Shown in pieces: positions 23,801 to 35,732 of a DNA stretch of 64,000 nt. The position numbers and the translations under genes were made by a program. The stretch covers positions 4,774,001 through 4,838,000 of the forward strand of contig NC_091973.1 of the NCBI RefSeq assembly GCF_036711975.1, in the 5' to 3' direction. Below the pieces are notes generated by a model. It was not told where the DNA came from. It saw only the letters and a program-made list of their open reading frames with translations, and made no database searches. Source of the DNA: Onthophagus taurus (Eukaryota; Arthropoda; Insecta; Coleoptera; Scarabaeidae). The first letter of the stretch is position 1, and each line of letters starts with the position of its first letter.

Positions 23801-25720
23801 GAATTTTTGCCGGCGAATTTCGGGCGGCTTTGTAATTTGAAAATTTTGGAATTACGCGACAATAATCTGACAACTTTGCCGAAATCGCTGCGAAGGTTGT
23901 CTTCGTTGGTTCGACTTGATTTGAGCAACAATGATTTTGCTGAGATGGTGTGTTTTCAATTTAATTACTTAATTTATCTTAAATAAATAAATTGTAGCCG
24001 GAAGTAATTGTGAGCATGTTAAATTTAAAAGAGCTTTGGATAAATGGAAATTGTATATCATCGTTGTGTCCGGGTATTGGGAATTTGCAGAATCTGTTAG
24101 ATTTTGATGCCTCTAAAAATGATATTGAAAAGATACCGCAAGAAATTGGGCGTTGCGTGAAATTAACAAATCTTATACTTAGTAATAATTTATTGTCTGA
24201 AATACCGGAAGTCATTTCGAATTTGAAGTTAATTCAAACGTTGAAATTGGATTATAATTGTCTCGATTCGTTGCCGTATGGTTTGGGGGAATTGGTCAAT
24301 TTAGAAGAGTTGGACGTCCAAAATAATCGCTTAACATCTTTACCTAGCTCCATTGGATATCTAAGAAAACTTAATTATTTTGTAGCTTCGCATAACTTTT
24401 TAGTTTATCTACCTCCAGAAATAGGCAGTTGCGTCTCATTAACCGTACTCAATTTACACAACAACATGCTTAAGAAATTACCTGAAGAAATTGGCCATTT
24501 ACAAAATTTAACGTCTCTGGGTCTTATTGGGAACAAATTAGAATATTTACCAATACCAGTAGCTAATTTACCGCACTTACGAGCGTTATGGTTAACACAA
24601 AATCAAAGTCATCCTTTAGTAAGTTATAAAAGATTTAATTAAAATCAAATTAATTTCTTTTATGTTTAAAGATACCATTACAAACGGAAAAACTTGAAGG
24701 AACCAATCAACTAGTATTAACATGTTTCCTTTTGCCACAAATCCAACAAATTCGCGAAGAAAAATTCCTGCCACCACAAAATATTTCCGTACCAAAACGT
24801 CACATCGCATTCTCCGAGCCAGGTATACCGAAAGAACTTCCGGTGAGACTCACCCGCGCACCCACACCATATCCAAAAGATTTCCAACGTTTTCAACGTT
24901 CGCTCAATAATCAATTAAAACGTAACCGCGAAACCACCGGGAGTATACCACAAATTAAAGAGGCTAAAGTAACACCAATGAAAGAAACGGGTGACGTTTA
25001 CGACGAAGAAATTGATGACAATCATCATTTAAAACCAGTTTTGGACAATCAGAGGCACGGATTTAACACTGATATAACAAGCTTAGATGGTTCAGATCAA
25101 TCGAAAGGTTCTTTGGAGTTGCAAGAAAATTTAAGTTGTGTTGCCACCCAACCAAAACAACCACCACCATATCATATAGCAGCTGCATATTCGAAAAACG
25201 CGAAATTATTTAACAACTTAGAGGGTTTAAGTGGAGATAAACCAAAAAACTTTACACAAGAATTACCGCAGAATGTCAATGTAACGCAACCCACCCCGTA
25301 TAATAAAATTAAAGCGCATGTTGATGAAGGGTTTCTAAAAGAATTAAACACGAGATTAATGAACGCTGAAGTTCAAAAAAATAATATTAATTGTGAATCA
25401 CATCAGTGCAATATGAAACTATTACGTGTTAATTTAACACCTTGTTGTTATGTATTGGGATTTTCTATAACTTATAATGAAAAGGTAATTTATTATTATT
25501 ATCAATATATAATTACTAATTAATATTTTTAAAGGGTGTTTTTATAAATAAAGTGGATGAGAATGGGAATGCGTTTAAAAAGTTGTTCCCAGGTGATAAA
25601 ATATTAATGTTGGATAAACAAGATTTAACAAAAATGGAACCCTGGCAGGCTTATAAGACTGTATTGATACAAGGTCCTGAAACGGAATCGTTCTTCATAT
25701 CTCGATACGAAGGGCACTAA
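20836..25720 (+). CDS. Lap1: Lap1-type LRR and PDZ protein (LAP family)
   Basis: Exons 20836-20985, 21744-21879, 23652-23947, 23998-24618, 24672-25484, 25535-25720; 733 residues. The N-terminus MNWFNCFACKQ precedes a block of about sixteen 23-residue leucine-rich repeats (LxxLxLxxNxLxxLPxxIGxLxxL) to about residue 400. A charged linker of about 240 residues follows, then one C-terminal PDZ domain (about 645-733, VLGFSITYNEKGVFINKV...GDKILMLDKQDL). This is the LAP architecture (Lap1, Erbin, Densin, Scribble); one PDZ and this length fit Lap1. LAP proteins are cortical scaffolds in epithelial polarity and signalling. Intron 1 is almost wholly a MITE; intron 2 holds a 175-bp tandem array. Confidence 0.92.
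20997..21700. mobile_element. Hairpin MITE in Lap1 intron 1, TA target duplication
   Basis: Ends with CAGGGTGGTTTAGTTTTTAA at the left and the imperfect inverse at the right, flanked on both sides by TA. The inverted arms extend deep into the element: CCCCTTTGATTTTTTTATCA near 21,205 is matched by its inverse near 21,585, and ATAAAAAAATATG near 21,250 by its inverse near 21,550. The 704-bp sequence would fold into one long hairpin. No transposase. It shares the CAGGGTG end with the element at 44.8 kb. Confidence 0.85.
22130..23310. repeat. Tandem array of about 175-bp units in Lap1 intron 2
   Basis: About seven units, each with AAAATTTGCTACAACTTTTG, TCTAAAAGTTTTT, a CATGCTCGGAATA segment, a T-run, TGAAATGACGAATTCTT and TTTTTCTCGACATTGATG. 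Anchors lie at about 22,205, 22,380, 22,555, 22,730, 22,905, 23,080 and 23,250. Units 3 and 5, and units 4 and 6, share diagnostic changes (for example TTCTAAAAG after TTTAT), hinting at a dimeric higher-order pattern. Single degraded copies lie beside family-A clusters at 10.9, 11.5, 17.9 and 29.3 kb. Confidence 0.92.
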
Positions 25721-26270
25721 TCGTTTATATGTGTACAAATAAAAATTAAAAAAGTAAAATAAAAAAGTACGCTGTTTCGTGTGGCCAATATACAATTTAA
25801 AACTAACTACAAAAAAAAAGATAAATAAATCTCCTTGTCGATGTTTTACACGTTTTATGACACGTTTACTAATTATATGTAGAGTTACTACTTATTTCCC
25901 GAGGCTGTGAGTTTAACGTAAATTTAAATTAGTTTTTTGTAAAACGAGAAAACACGGAGGTAGCTTTGTATGTATATAGATGAGTTATTTATTGAACGTG
26001 AAACGTCTTTTTACAACTCGTTTTCTCTCTTTATTTCTTTTATCCTAAAAAGTATTAAAAATATTTCATTCTAATATTTTTGTAATCGTTTTTATTCTTC
26101 GTTTATTATGTAAACATGTTTTAAAAAAATTTTAAATCTTTTTTTTTAATGCCATTTAAACTTTTGTAATAAAAAATTCCTTCTTCTGTAATAAAGTCAA
26201 ATATGATCATTTAAATGTTTTTTTTTTTCTTATAATAAAAATATTAAATATTCGAAAACAGAAAAAAATA
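25721..26270. other. Lap1 3' untranslated region and flank
   Basis: AAATAAA motifs occur within 20 bp of the stop codon (near 25,738) and again further on. The rest is AT-rich with homopolymer runs and no gene. Confidence 0.5.
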
Positions 26271-26271
26271 C

Positions 26272-26945
26272 ATGGAAGAAATAATCTCGGCCGAATTCAA
26301 ACATGTCGACCGCCTCAAGTATCATGAACTATTCTTAGAGCGGCCGATGTCTTTGAAATCGGCCGAGGTTATTTCTTATATCACAAAGAGCATTTGGGGC
26401 GGCCGACGTCTTCGAAGTCGGCCGAGGTTATTTCTTATATCACAAAGAGCATTTGGGGCGGCCGACGTCTTCGAAGTCGGCCGAGGTTATTTCTTAAGTC
26501 ACGAAAATAGTTGGGGAAGCCGAATAATCTCGGCCGACTTCGAAGACGTCGGCCGCCCCAAGTATTCTTCATGATATAAGAAATAAACTCGGCCGACTTC
26601 GAAGACGTCAGCCGCTCTAAGCTGACTCAAGATAACTTGGGGCGGCCGATGTCTTCGAAGTCGGCCGAGGTTATTTCTTATATCACGAAGAGCACTTGAG
26701 GCGGCCGACGTCTTCGAAGTCGGCCGAGGTTATTTCTTATGTCACGAAGATAGTTGGGGAAGCCGAATAATCTCGGCCGACTTCGAAGACGTCGGCCGCC
26801 CCAAGTATTCTTCATGATATAAGAAATAAACTCGAGGACGTCGGCCGCCCTAAGTATTGTGCATGGGGTGGCCGACATCTTCGAAGTCGGCCAAGATTAT
26901 TTCTTTTATCACGAACAACACTAAGGGCGGTGGGCGTCGAAGTCA
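26272..26945. repeat. Family-A palindromic repeat cluster 4
   Basis: About ten family-A cores in alternating orientation between Lap1 and pygopus. A 61-bp unit (cluster core plus GGTTATTTCTTATATCACAA and AGAGCATTTGGGGC) is directly duplicated at 26,380-26,500. Frames 26272-26574 and 26678-27030 are repeat translations. Confidence 0.92.
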
Positions 26946-28005
26946 GATATCTACATTCAAGAATTAGAAAATGGTAGTTTACCCAATAAAAAAGTTTTAA
27001 ATAATAAATTTGATTTTTATTACACATCAAAAGAAACGTCGAAATTATTTAAAAGTACATATATAAGTACTGTAAAGATTATAAATAAAATTAAAAATTT
27101 ACATAGCCGAATATAAGAAAAAAAGGAAGTTCTAAAACAACATCATTAACAGTCACTAAACGAGACGAAAAAATTGGATGATTACAACGATCAGAGGGGA
27201 ATAAAGAATAAGTTACAATTACAATTATATCGATACAATAAAATTAAAAATTTACATGGCCGAATAAAAAATTCTACATCATTAATAGTCGCTAAATGAG
27301 ACGAAAATTGAATGATTATAACGATTAAGGATAAAATAATTTACAATTACGATTATATCGATACAATAAAATCAAAAATTTACATAGCCGAATATAAGAA
27401 AAAAATTTTAAATCATTAATAATGACTAAATCAGACCAAAAAATTGATTGATTATAACGATGGGGGAGAGAATAATCAATAAGTTACAATTACAATTATA
27501 TCGATATAATTAAAATTCATTTCGACCGAATTAAAATAATAAAAAACATTAAAAAAAAAAAAGACGGGGTACAAATAAGTTATAGCACAGTCCTTACTAC
27601 AAAAAAGTATTTTTCGTTCATTAAACGAACGCGGTTTTAAAGAAATTCCATACCTATTTACAAAAAGAAAATTGACATAACAATTAAAAAAAAAACACGA
27701 ACATCTTGGCAGTGTATATGTCGTACGGATGTCATGTTAATTAAACGATCGAGACAACAGAATCAAATCAATAAAAAGAAGAATCTCTTACGATTTCCGT
27801 ATGCACATTGCACATTGGATATGTACGTATTCTTAAAACCTATTTTGTAATTATGTAATATATATATTTTCTATATATATTTATATTTTATACATCACTA
27901 AAAATTCTTTTTTAATTTCGTTTTTTTTTTGCTTGCTTAATATTTTTTTTATAAATCATTTTTTTTGTAATTTTTTTTCGTTTTTTGTTAACATTTCGTC
28001 GCCTG
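26946..28005. repeat. Pygopus 3' flank with diverged AT-rich repeat
   Basis: From about 27,060 to 27,540 four diverged copies of a 120-140-bp AT-rich unit are recognisable by TTACAATTACAATTATATCG, AAAATTTACATAGCCGAAT and GACTAAA.GAGAC.AAAAATTG. From 27,540 to 28,005 the sequence is probably pygopus 3' UTR with long T-runs. Confidence 0.65.
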
Positions 28006-30659
28006 CTAAGGTTTAAACTTTACTAAAGGTATATTTTTGGAAGCCAGACATTTATCGCACACCCATTCCGCGTACACTTCCGCCGTTAAAAATTGAAATG
28101 CTGTTTCTGTTAAACCTGTACAACCCCTAAACAATAATTAATAAATTAACTATATAAAAAAATGAAATATTTTTATTTATTACCTGTGAAACCAGAAATT
28201 GCAACCACTTTCGCACAAAATCGCTTGATCATTGTCGTGCACCTCTTTATGACATATTCCGCATGGATAAATCGGCGGTGCGTTTGGATTTTGTGAATTA
28301 AAAACCATGGGTTGATCGGCGGGGTAAACTTTTCCCGCGCTAACTGGCATTGGTTTTGAGTACATGTTATTCATTGGAGTCATCATAAAATTATTATTCA
28401 TTGGTCCACCTAAATTTGAAGAAAATTTAGTTTATTAAAAGTGTGTTCGCATTCTCATTTTATTTTTATGTACCCATAGGTCCATTCGGAGCATTCATAC
28501 CCATCGGTCCAGGCATTGGACCATTCATTTGCGGATTCATTCCATTCATAGGTCCTGGCATTGAACCATTATTCATATTTCCCATAGGACTCGACATTGG
28601 ACCACTTATCGGACCATTTCCTACACCTGGACCAGGCATCATTTGACTCTGCATGCCAGAACCCATATTATTTATAGGACTATGCATCGGACCTATAATT
28701 AATAAATAAATTTTTAAATCAAATTTTATTAGATTTACGTAGTTCGTATAAGGCAGAGTGGGGGGTGTCGAAATCGAATATTACAGCGATATAGTCTTAG
28801 GTTGCGCTTCGTCATTTTAATTCTTATTTGTCAGTGTTAAGTGGTGAAAAAGATTGTTTTTTAATATACGACAAGAAAGATAGAGCTTTATTAGATGAAA
28901 ACAACCCAATTATTAATTATCAAGGAAAATCCACGCAATTGATGAGATTTTGAAAATCTCAAATAAATTCTCTGATCATCAGTTTGGAGAACTAATTAAA
29001 AGGTAAGATCCTTTCAAATTATTTAAAAATATAAATTAATAGAAAAATGTATATTATAACATGTAAATTAATAATTCAAAACTTGATGTATTTAATTTGA
29101 GAACCCAGTTATTGTTTTCACGGGAACACGTGTTCACTAAAATCGCGAAATCGAAACTCATAGATAAGATGGAATTTCAATTCATAATTGCGATAAAGAA
29201 TTATGAATAATAAAATTTTTTTAAATTTATTAACCATATAATTGTTTCTATTATAACCATTATTTCTTATAATTAGTTGTTAACAAAAGTTGCAGCAAAT
29301 TTCATTCTTAACAAAATTGCTCTCAAATGCATGAAAAAATATGAAAATTTGATGAATACAAGCTGTTAATGGTAAGCTTGAAATTTATGGAAGAAATAAT
29401 CTCGGCCGACTTCGAAGACGTCGGCCGCCCCAAGTTATCTTGAGTCCACTTAGTCGACCGAGATTATTTCTTATATGACGAAGATAACTTGGGGCGGCCG
29501 ACGTCTTCGAAGTCGGCCGAGATTATTTATTCCATAAAGTTGGATTGGCAGAATATCTATAATATGAAAGCTCAGAATATTCTACAACTACCAGCTTATT
29601 GCCATTTACGCAAATCTTTTTAATGAATTATTATACTGATTTTGATGAGTTATGGTCCAAATTAAGATTGATTTTGTTATGAGTTAAAAAGTTAGAGAGA
29701 AGCTCAGAATATTCTACAACTCCCAGCTTATTTTCATTTAAGCAAACCTTTTTAATGAATCATTATACTGATTTTGATGACTTATGGCCCAAATTAAGAT
29801 TGATTTTGGGATGAGTTAAAAAGTTAGAGATTCACTTGAAACATGAGGACCCAAGATAACTAATCAAAAAATCATTATAGAGTATTTATGATACATTACT
29901 TTTAAAGTAAAACTACATATTTGTTGCTTCATTTAAATAATTTGATGAACACATTATTATAGTAGAAGTTGTGTTATGATTCCTTCTATCCCATTCCATT
30001 AGTAATGGTGTTTGTGTGTATTAAGTTATTGCCCACATTAATTAATTAATTTATTTTTCATCTATTATGTGCCAAATCAAAAATTATATACAAAATAGGT
30101 AAATAAATAAAATTTAATATAATGTTCTTTTAACCAAAATTACCTGCAATTTGATGCATTGGACCGTTTGGACTATTCATCATATGTGGAGCTATATGAT
30201 TACCCATAGGTCCATTTAATCTTGGTCCGTTCATTACCATTGGATTAGACATCATGTGAGGATTCTGATGTGCATTAGGACTTGATAATATTGGGGAACC
30301 CATTTGTGGACCTAAAAGTAATGTTTATGGTTTATTTAATTTTTTATTAACATTTCTTGTTACTTACCCATAGGTCTACACATCATATTAGGCATCATAC
30401 CCATTCCCATTGCCATACTTGGTGAATTTCTAACAACATTGGAGGAATTAACAGTGCTGGGACAATCATCAAATGGATTTGATGCAACAATAGTGTCGCC
30501 GTAACCAGATAAAGGTGGAGGTAAGAGATCTTGAACGTTTGGAGGAGTCTGTATAGATGGTTGAACATTTTTCCTTCGTTTCTTAGGGTTCGGTGGACCA
30601 GCAGATAATTCGCCCCCCAAATTGGGGACGTTCATACGGAACGGCGTGAGATGGCTCAT
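28006..30659 (-). CDS. pygo: Pygopus, PHD-finger Wnt co-activator
   Basis: Exons on the minus strand: 30659-30368, 30311-30144, 28692-28474, 28409-28184, 28126-28006; 341 residues. The N-terminal homology domain has a basic KKRRK signal (26-30) and the NPF motif (61-63) known to be needed for activation. The middle is a Met/Pro/Gly/Asn-rich low-complexity region (repeats of GPMG/NGPM, exons 2-3). The C-terminal PHD finger (about 274-328) has C-x2-C (CGIC), C-x4-C (CESGC), the FWFH segment and a final WVCDKC; the tail ends LVKFKP. Pygopus binds Legless/BCL9 and H3K4-methylated tails to support beta-catenin/TCF transcription. The 1.45-kb intron 2 carries family-A repeats. Complete. Confidence 0.95.
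29355..29545. repeat. Family-A palindromic repeat cluster 5 in pygopus intron 2
   Basis: Two intact cores in opposite orientation (about 29,402 and 29,498) with a half core between them at about 29,452. A degraded copy of the 175-bp Lap1-intron unit precedes it, in inverse orientation, at about 29,285-29,350. Confidence 0.85.
29556..29835. repeat. Two-copy tandem duplication in pygopus intron 2
   Basis: A unit of about 139 bp beginning AAGCTCAGAATATTCTACAA and ending GAGTTAAAAAGTTAGAGA is present twice in tandem at roughly 90% identity by eye. Confidence 0.85.
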
Positions 30660-31190
30660 TTTCGTTTTACTTTATCACAGACATTGCTAAACGAACTATC
30701 TTTTTTTAACTAATTTTTACATGTGTTCGTTTACGTAGGTAATAGTATTATATGTACAAGTAGGTATTGAATATATATAAATAAAGTCACTATCGCCACG
30801 CCGTAAAATGAATGTTTTACATACCGATTAATAAGTGTGGTATTTAATGCCCTTCTAGGCGTTTAATACTTGCCGTTGTTTACATGTGATGCGGCAGTAA
30901 ACATCTTAGTGCAATAATAAACAAACTGTGTACCATAATATACGACAGCGACATGAAGTTAGTTATCGTTAGTTTTATTACATTTTAGGGCAAATATTTT
31001 TATTTAGGGATTTTTAACTTTTACGGTTTCATCCTCGGATATACTTATATGTAAGTATTTACTTCTACAATAGATGGCACTATATTATTTAAATGTATTT
31101 TTCATTTTTTTTAGAGTTTCAACATAATAATACTACTTATCTAAAGAGAAGATTCATTTAGCTTAGTTGTTCAGCAGTTGAGTCAGTAAG
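30660..31190. promoter_or_regulatory. Pygopus upstream region
   Basis: Immediately upstream of the pygopus start codon on the minus strand and therefore likely to hold its promoter and leader. I see no second gene. Confidence 0.45.
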
Positions 31191-33945
31191 TAACAATAAA
31201 ATTTGAGGTCAAATATATTCTTTACTGTTTCTTTTGTGAGTACTTGAGCTACTGCCTCGGCAGCAAAGCTGCTTCTAAACTAACTAACATTCAAGTTTAA
31301 ACGACTCATTTGAGCTCACATATACGTTTTATTGTTTGTTTTTTAAGTCCTAAAATGTATAAATGAGTCATTTAATATCAAATATACTCTTTATTATTTA
31401 TTTTATGAGTATTTGAGCTACTGCTTTAGCAGCAAAGCTGCTTCGGCAACTAAATAACACAATCAAGTTTAAATAAAACGTATAAACGACTCATTTGAGG
31501 TCACGTATACGTTTTACTGTTTGTTTTTTAAGTCCTTCATCCACTGCCATATACACTGCTAAATAACACAGTCAAGTTTAAACCAAATGTATAAATGACT
31601 CATTTAAGGTCAAATATACTTTTTACTGTTTGTTTTATGAGTATATGAGCCACTGCCTCAGTAGCAAAGCTGCCTCGGCAACTAAATAACACAATTAAGT
31701 TTAAATAGAACGTATAAACGACCCATTTGAGGTCATGTATACGTTTTACTGCTTGTTTTTAACTCCTTGATCTACTGCCTCAGCAGCAAAGCTGCTTCGG
31801 CAACTAAATAACACAGTCAAGTGTAAACAAAACGTATAAATGACTTATTTGAGGTCACATATACGTTTTACTGTTTGTTTTTTAAGTCCTTGATCCACTG
31901 CCTCAGCAGCAAAGCTGTCTCGGCAACTAAATAACATAATCAAGTTTAAATAAAATGTATAAATGACTCATTTAAGGTCAAATATACTTTTTACTACTTG
32001 TTTATTGAGTAGTTGAGCAAGTGCCTCGGCAGCAAAGCTGCCTCGGCAACTAAGTAACACAGTCGAGTTTAAACAAAATACTTAAATTTCTTATTTAAGG
32101 TTAGATATACTCTTTACTGTTTGTTTTATGACTATTTAAGCTACTAAATAACAATCAAGTTTAAACAAAACGTATAAACGACTTATTTGAGGTCACGTAT
32201 ATGCTTTACTGTTTGTTTTTTAAGTCCTCGATTCACTGCCTCAGCAGCAAAGCTGCTTCGGCAACTAAATAACACAGTCAAGTGTAAACAAAATGTATAA
32301 ATGATTCATTTAATGTGAAATATACTCTTTACTGTTTGTTTTATGAGTATTTGAGCCACTGCCTCAGCAGCAAAGCTGCTTCGGCAACTAAATAAGACAG
32401 TCAAGTGTAAACAAAATGTATAAATGACTCATTTAATGTGAAATATACTCTTTACTGTTTGTTTTATGAGTATTTGAGCCACTGTCTCAGCAGCAAAGCT
32501 GCCTCGGCAACTAAATAACACAATCAAGTTTAAATAGAACGTATAAATGACTTATTTGAGGTCACGTATATACTTTACTGTATGTTTTTTAAGTCCTTGA
32601 TCCACTGCTTCAGCAGCAAAGCTGCTTCGGCAACTAAATAACACAGTCAAGTTTAAACAAAATGTATAAATGACTCATTTAAGGCCAAATACACTCTTTA
32701 CTGTTTGTTTTATGAGTATTTGAGCCACTGCCTCAGCAGCAAAGCTGCTTCGGCAGCTAAATAACACAATCAAGTTTCAATAAAATGTATAAATAACTCA
32801 TTTAAGGTCATGTATACTTTTTACTACTTGTTTATTGTGTATTTGAGCCACTGCCTCAGCAGCAAAGCTGCTTCGGCAACTAAATAACACAGTCAAGTGT
32901 AAACAAAATGTATAAATGATTCATTTAATGTGAAATATACTCTTTACTGTTTGTTTTATGAGTATTTGAGCCACTGCCTCAGCAGCAAAGCTGCCTCGGC
33001 AACTAAATAACACAATCAAGTTTAAATAGAACGTATAAACGACTTATTTGAGGTCACGTATATGCTTTACTGTATGTTTTTTAAGTCCTTGATCCACTGC
33101 CTCAGCAGCAAAGCTGCTTCGGCAACTAAATAATACAGTCAAGTTTAAACAAAATGTATAAATGACTCATTTAAGGTCAAATACACTCTTTACTGTTTGT
33201 TTTATGAGTATTTGAGCCACTGCCTCAGCAGCAAAGCTGCTTCGGCAGCTAAATAACACAGTCAAGTTTAAACAAAATGTATAAATGACTCATTTAAGGG
33301 CAAATATATTCTTTACTGTTTATTTTATGAGGATTTGAGCCACTGCCTCAGCAGCAAAGCTGCCTCGGCAACTATATAACGCAATCAAGTTTAAATAGAA
33401 CGTATAAACGACTTATTTGAGGTCACGTATATGCTTTACTGTATGTTTTTTAAGTCCTTGATCCACTGCCTCAGCAGCAAAGCTGCTTCGGCAACTAAAT
33501 AACACAGTCAAGTGTAAACAAAATGTATAAATGACTCATTTAAGGTCAAATACACTCTTTACTGTTTGTTTTATGAGTATTTGAGCCACTGCCTCAGCAG
33601 CAAAGCTGCTTCGGCAGCTAAATAACACAATCAAGTTTCAATAAAATGTATAAATAACTCATTTAAGGTCAAGTATACTTTTTACTACTTGTTTATTGAG
33701 TAGTTGAGCAAGTGCCTCGGCATCAAAGCTGCCTCGACAACTAAATAACACAGTCGAGTTTAAACAAAATATTTAAATTTGTTATTTATGGTTAGATATA
33801 CTCTTTACTGTTTGTTTTATGAGTATTTGAGCTACTAAATAACAATCAAGTTTAAGCAAAACGTATAATCGACTCATTTGAGGTCATCTATACGTTTTAC
33901 TGTTTATTTTTTAAGTCCGTGATCCTTGATTTAATAATTTAATTT
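31190..33945. repeat. Tandem array of about 123-bp units with CAGCAGCAAAGCTGC core
   Basis: About twenty-one units between pygopus and RNF220. Each has a GC-richer dyad CAGCAGCAAAGCTGC followed by TTCGGCAACTAAATAACACA, then TCAAGTTTAAACAAAATGTA and a TTTACTGTTTGTTTT segment. Two versions alternate: one ends TTTTAAGTCCTTGATCC, the other TTATGAGTATTTGAGCC, so a dimer of about 246 bp is the higher-order unit over much of the array. Ends of the array are more diverged. No frame runs through it. Confidence 0.95.
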
Positions 33946-34736
33946 AATAATGATTTAATAATTGATTAAATAACTCAAATAAGGTCTTTTTAAGAAGATT
34001 TAAATAGCGTAGTGCCATCTACCGTGCAATATTCTTTGCTTAAGTAACCGTGGAGTTCTCCTAATCATTATTTAAAAGTTATAGTTTTAAAATCTAGGGA
34101 TTTTTTCTTTATTACTTAATTTTAATACATATCTTAATTAATTAATATATATCAATAAATTTTCAATAAAAAGATATATAATTAAATTAATTAGGGGAAT
34201 TACTTTGTATTTAACATTACATTGCCATCTTAAGCTGCTTTAATAATCACAATTATTTATATTTTGTGCATTAATTTATTAACATTTTCCATTAATTCGA
34301 GTTAATAATTAAATGCTAAGTAAGAATCTTTAAGAAAAATCAATATTTAGAAATAAATGAATTTCTTGTGTTGCTATCATCTCATTCCTTGTCTAATACA
34401 ACAAAGTCTGTGGTTACTATTCCATTTAATACACTGTTTAGTGTTTTTATTGACTGTTTACATGAAATGGAAAGTGTGTTATAGAATAAACATTAATCTC
34501 GTTAAAATATGTTGAAAGATTCGCCAAATAAACTATAGTAAATAACAAGTTATCTTAAGAAATTAACCGGCAAATGACGTAAACACATCAGGTAACATTT
34601 TATAACCTCGAAGATGTATCAAACAGAAACAAATCCAAAAGCATCGCTTAAAGACGTTGATGTTTCAACCTTTTCGCGTTTAATTTATAAGTTTCATTTC
34701 CCCTTCGAAGTGTACTAATTAAAATTTTTCGTTAAG
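33946..34736. other. RNF220 upstream region
   Basis: AT-rich; from 34,560 to 34,736 less so, and probably the promoter and leader of the RING gene. No other gene visible. Confidence 0.45.
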
Positions 34737-35732
34737 ATGGAAAATGAGGAAGAACTGGCATCAACAAGTAATGGTATCGAGGAAAGTGGTAGAGGATGTC
34801 GAAACAAGAAGAAACAAGTGGACCCCACAATTTGCCCAGTTTGTTGTGTTACTCTTCGTACAACAGAAGTTGATCAACATTTGTCCTGTGAGATCGATAA
34901 ATTATATAAAATCTCTGTTAAATCGAAGCAAGTCAATGGAAAATGTAGTCACTCATCACCTTCAGACGCCAACGGTACAGAGAATGGTGTTGATAAATGT
35001 TGGGAAACTTATCAAAAAGTTCGCTCCAATCGACAGTGTCGCCAGAAGGTGAAATCACGTAAACGTAAATGTGAAGAAGTTATTTGCCCCATTTGTAATA
35101 AAGAAACATCTGAAGATATCACTATTCATGTTGAAAAATGTTTGAGACAATCCAGCGAAGAATCAGATGAAAACATCGATGTCGAAGGTTACGAAGAATA
35201 CGAATGGGCTGGACAATCCCGTGTTAGAGCTACAAGCATGCTACAAGGTGGGGTGAGTTCTTTAGGAACGCCTATAACAACTACCGACGAAGATGAAGAT
35301 CTTGTGGTTGACGGCGATGATAGTCAAATATACGGTGTTCCTCAGTACTCAGAAAAAGACATTATATTACCAGGGTCGGACCGTGAAAGTGAAGCTTTAC
35401 GCAAAGCCGTTATTGGTGACAATGAAAACATTGAAAAAGAAGATAAGTGTCAGAAAAACGCTAGTGATAAAGAAGACGTTGAGACGACGGATGATCCAAT
35501 TTTGGCAGCATTAAAAACGCGTATACGAGAATTAGAAAGTAGGGACAGTTACAAAAACGACGCTTACAAGTGTTTGATTTGTATGGAAAAATACAAGACA
35601 CCCGTTATTTCAGTTTGTTGCTGGCATGTGCACTGTGAAATCTGTTGGCTACAAACGTTGGGTGCAAAAAAATTATGTCCACAGTGTAATATGATTACAT
35701 CACCTTCTGATTTAAGACGTATATATATGTGA
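34737..35732 (+). CDS. RNF220: RNF220-type RING E3 ubiquitin ligase, single exon
   Basis: An uninterrupted 331-residue frame. The C-terminus has a RING, C279-x2-C282 (CLIC) to C314-x2-C317 (CPQC), with CCWHVHCEICW in the middle and the ending DLRRIYM, which is the RNF220 signature. Two small Cys/His zinc modules precede it: CPVC...HLSC near the N-terminus and CPIC...HVEKC about 60 residues further on. An acidic stretch (TTDEDEDLVVDGDD) and a predicted coiled coil (AALKTRIRELESRDS) lie before the RING. Vertebrate RNF220 ubiquitylates transcription factors and stabilises beta-catenin. The coding region has no intron, unlike every other gene here. Assignment strong. Confidence 0.9.
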   Translation: MENEEELASTSNGIEESGRGCRNKKKQVDPTICPVCCVTLRTTEVDQHLSCEIDKLYKISVKSKQVNGKCSHSSPSDANGTENGVDKCWETYQKVRSNRQCRQKVKSRKRKCEEVICPICNKETSEDITIHVEKCLRQSSEESDENIDVEGYEEYEWAGQSRVRATSMLQGGVSSLGTPITTTDEDEDLVVDGDDSQIYGVPQYSEKDIILPGSDRESEALRKAVIGDNENIEKEDKCQKNASDKEDVETTDDPILAALKTRIRELESRDSYKNDAYKCLICMEKYKTPVISVCCWHVHCEICWLQTLGAKKLCPQCNMITSPSDLRRIYM

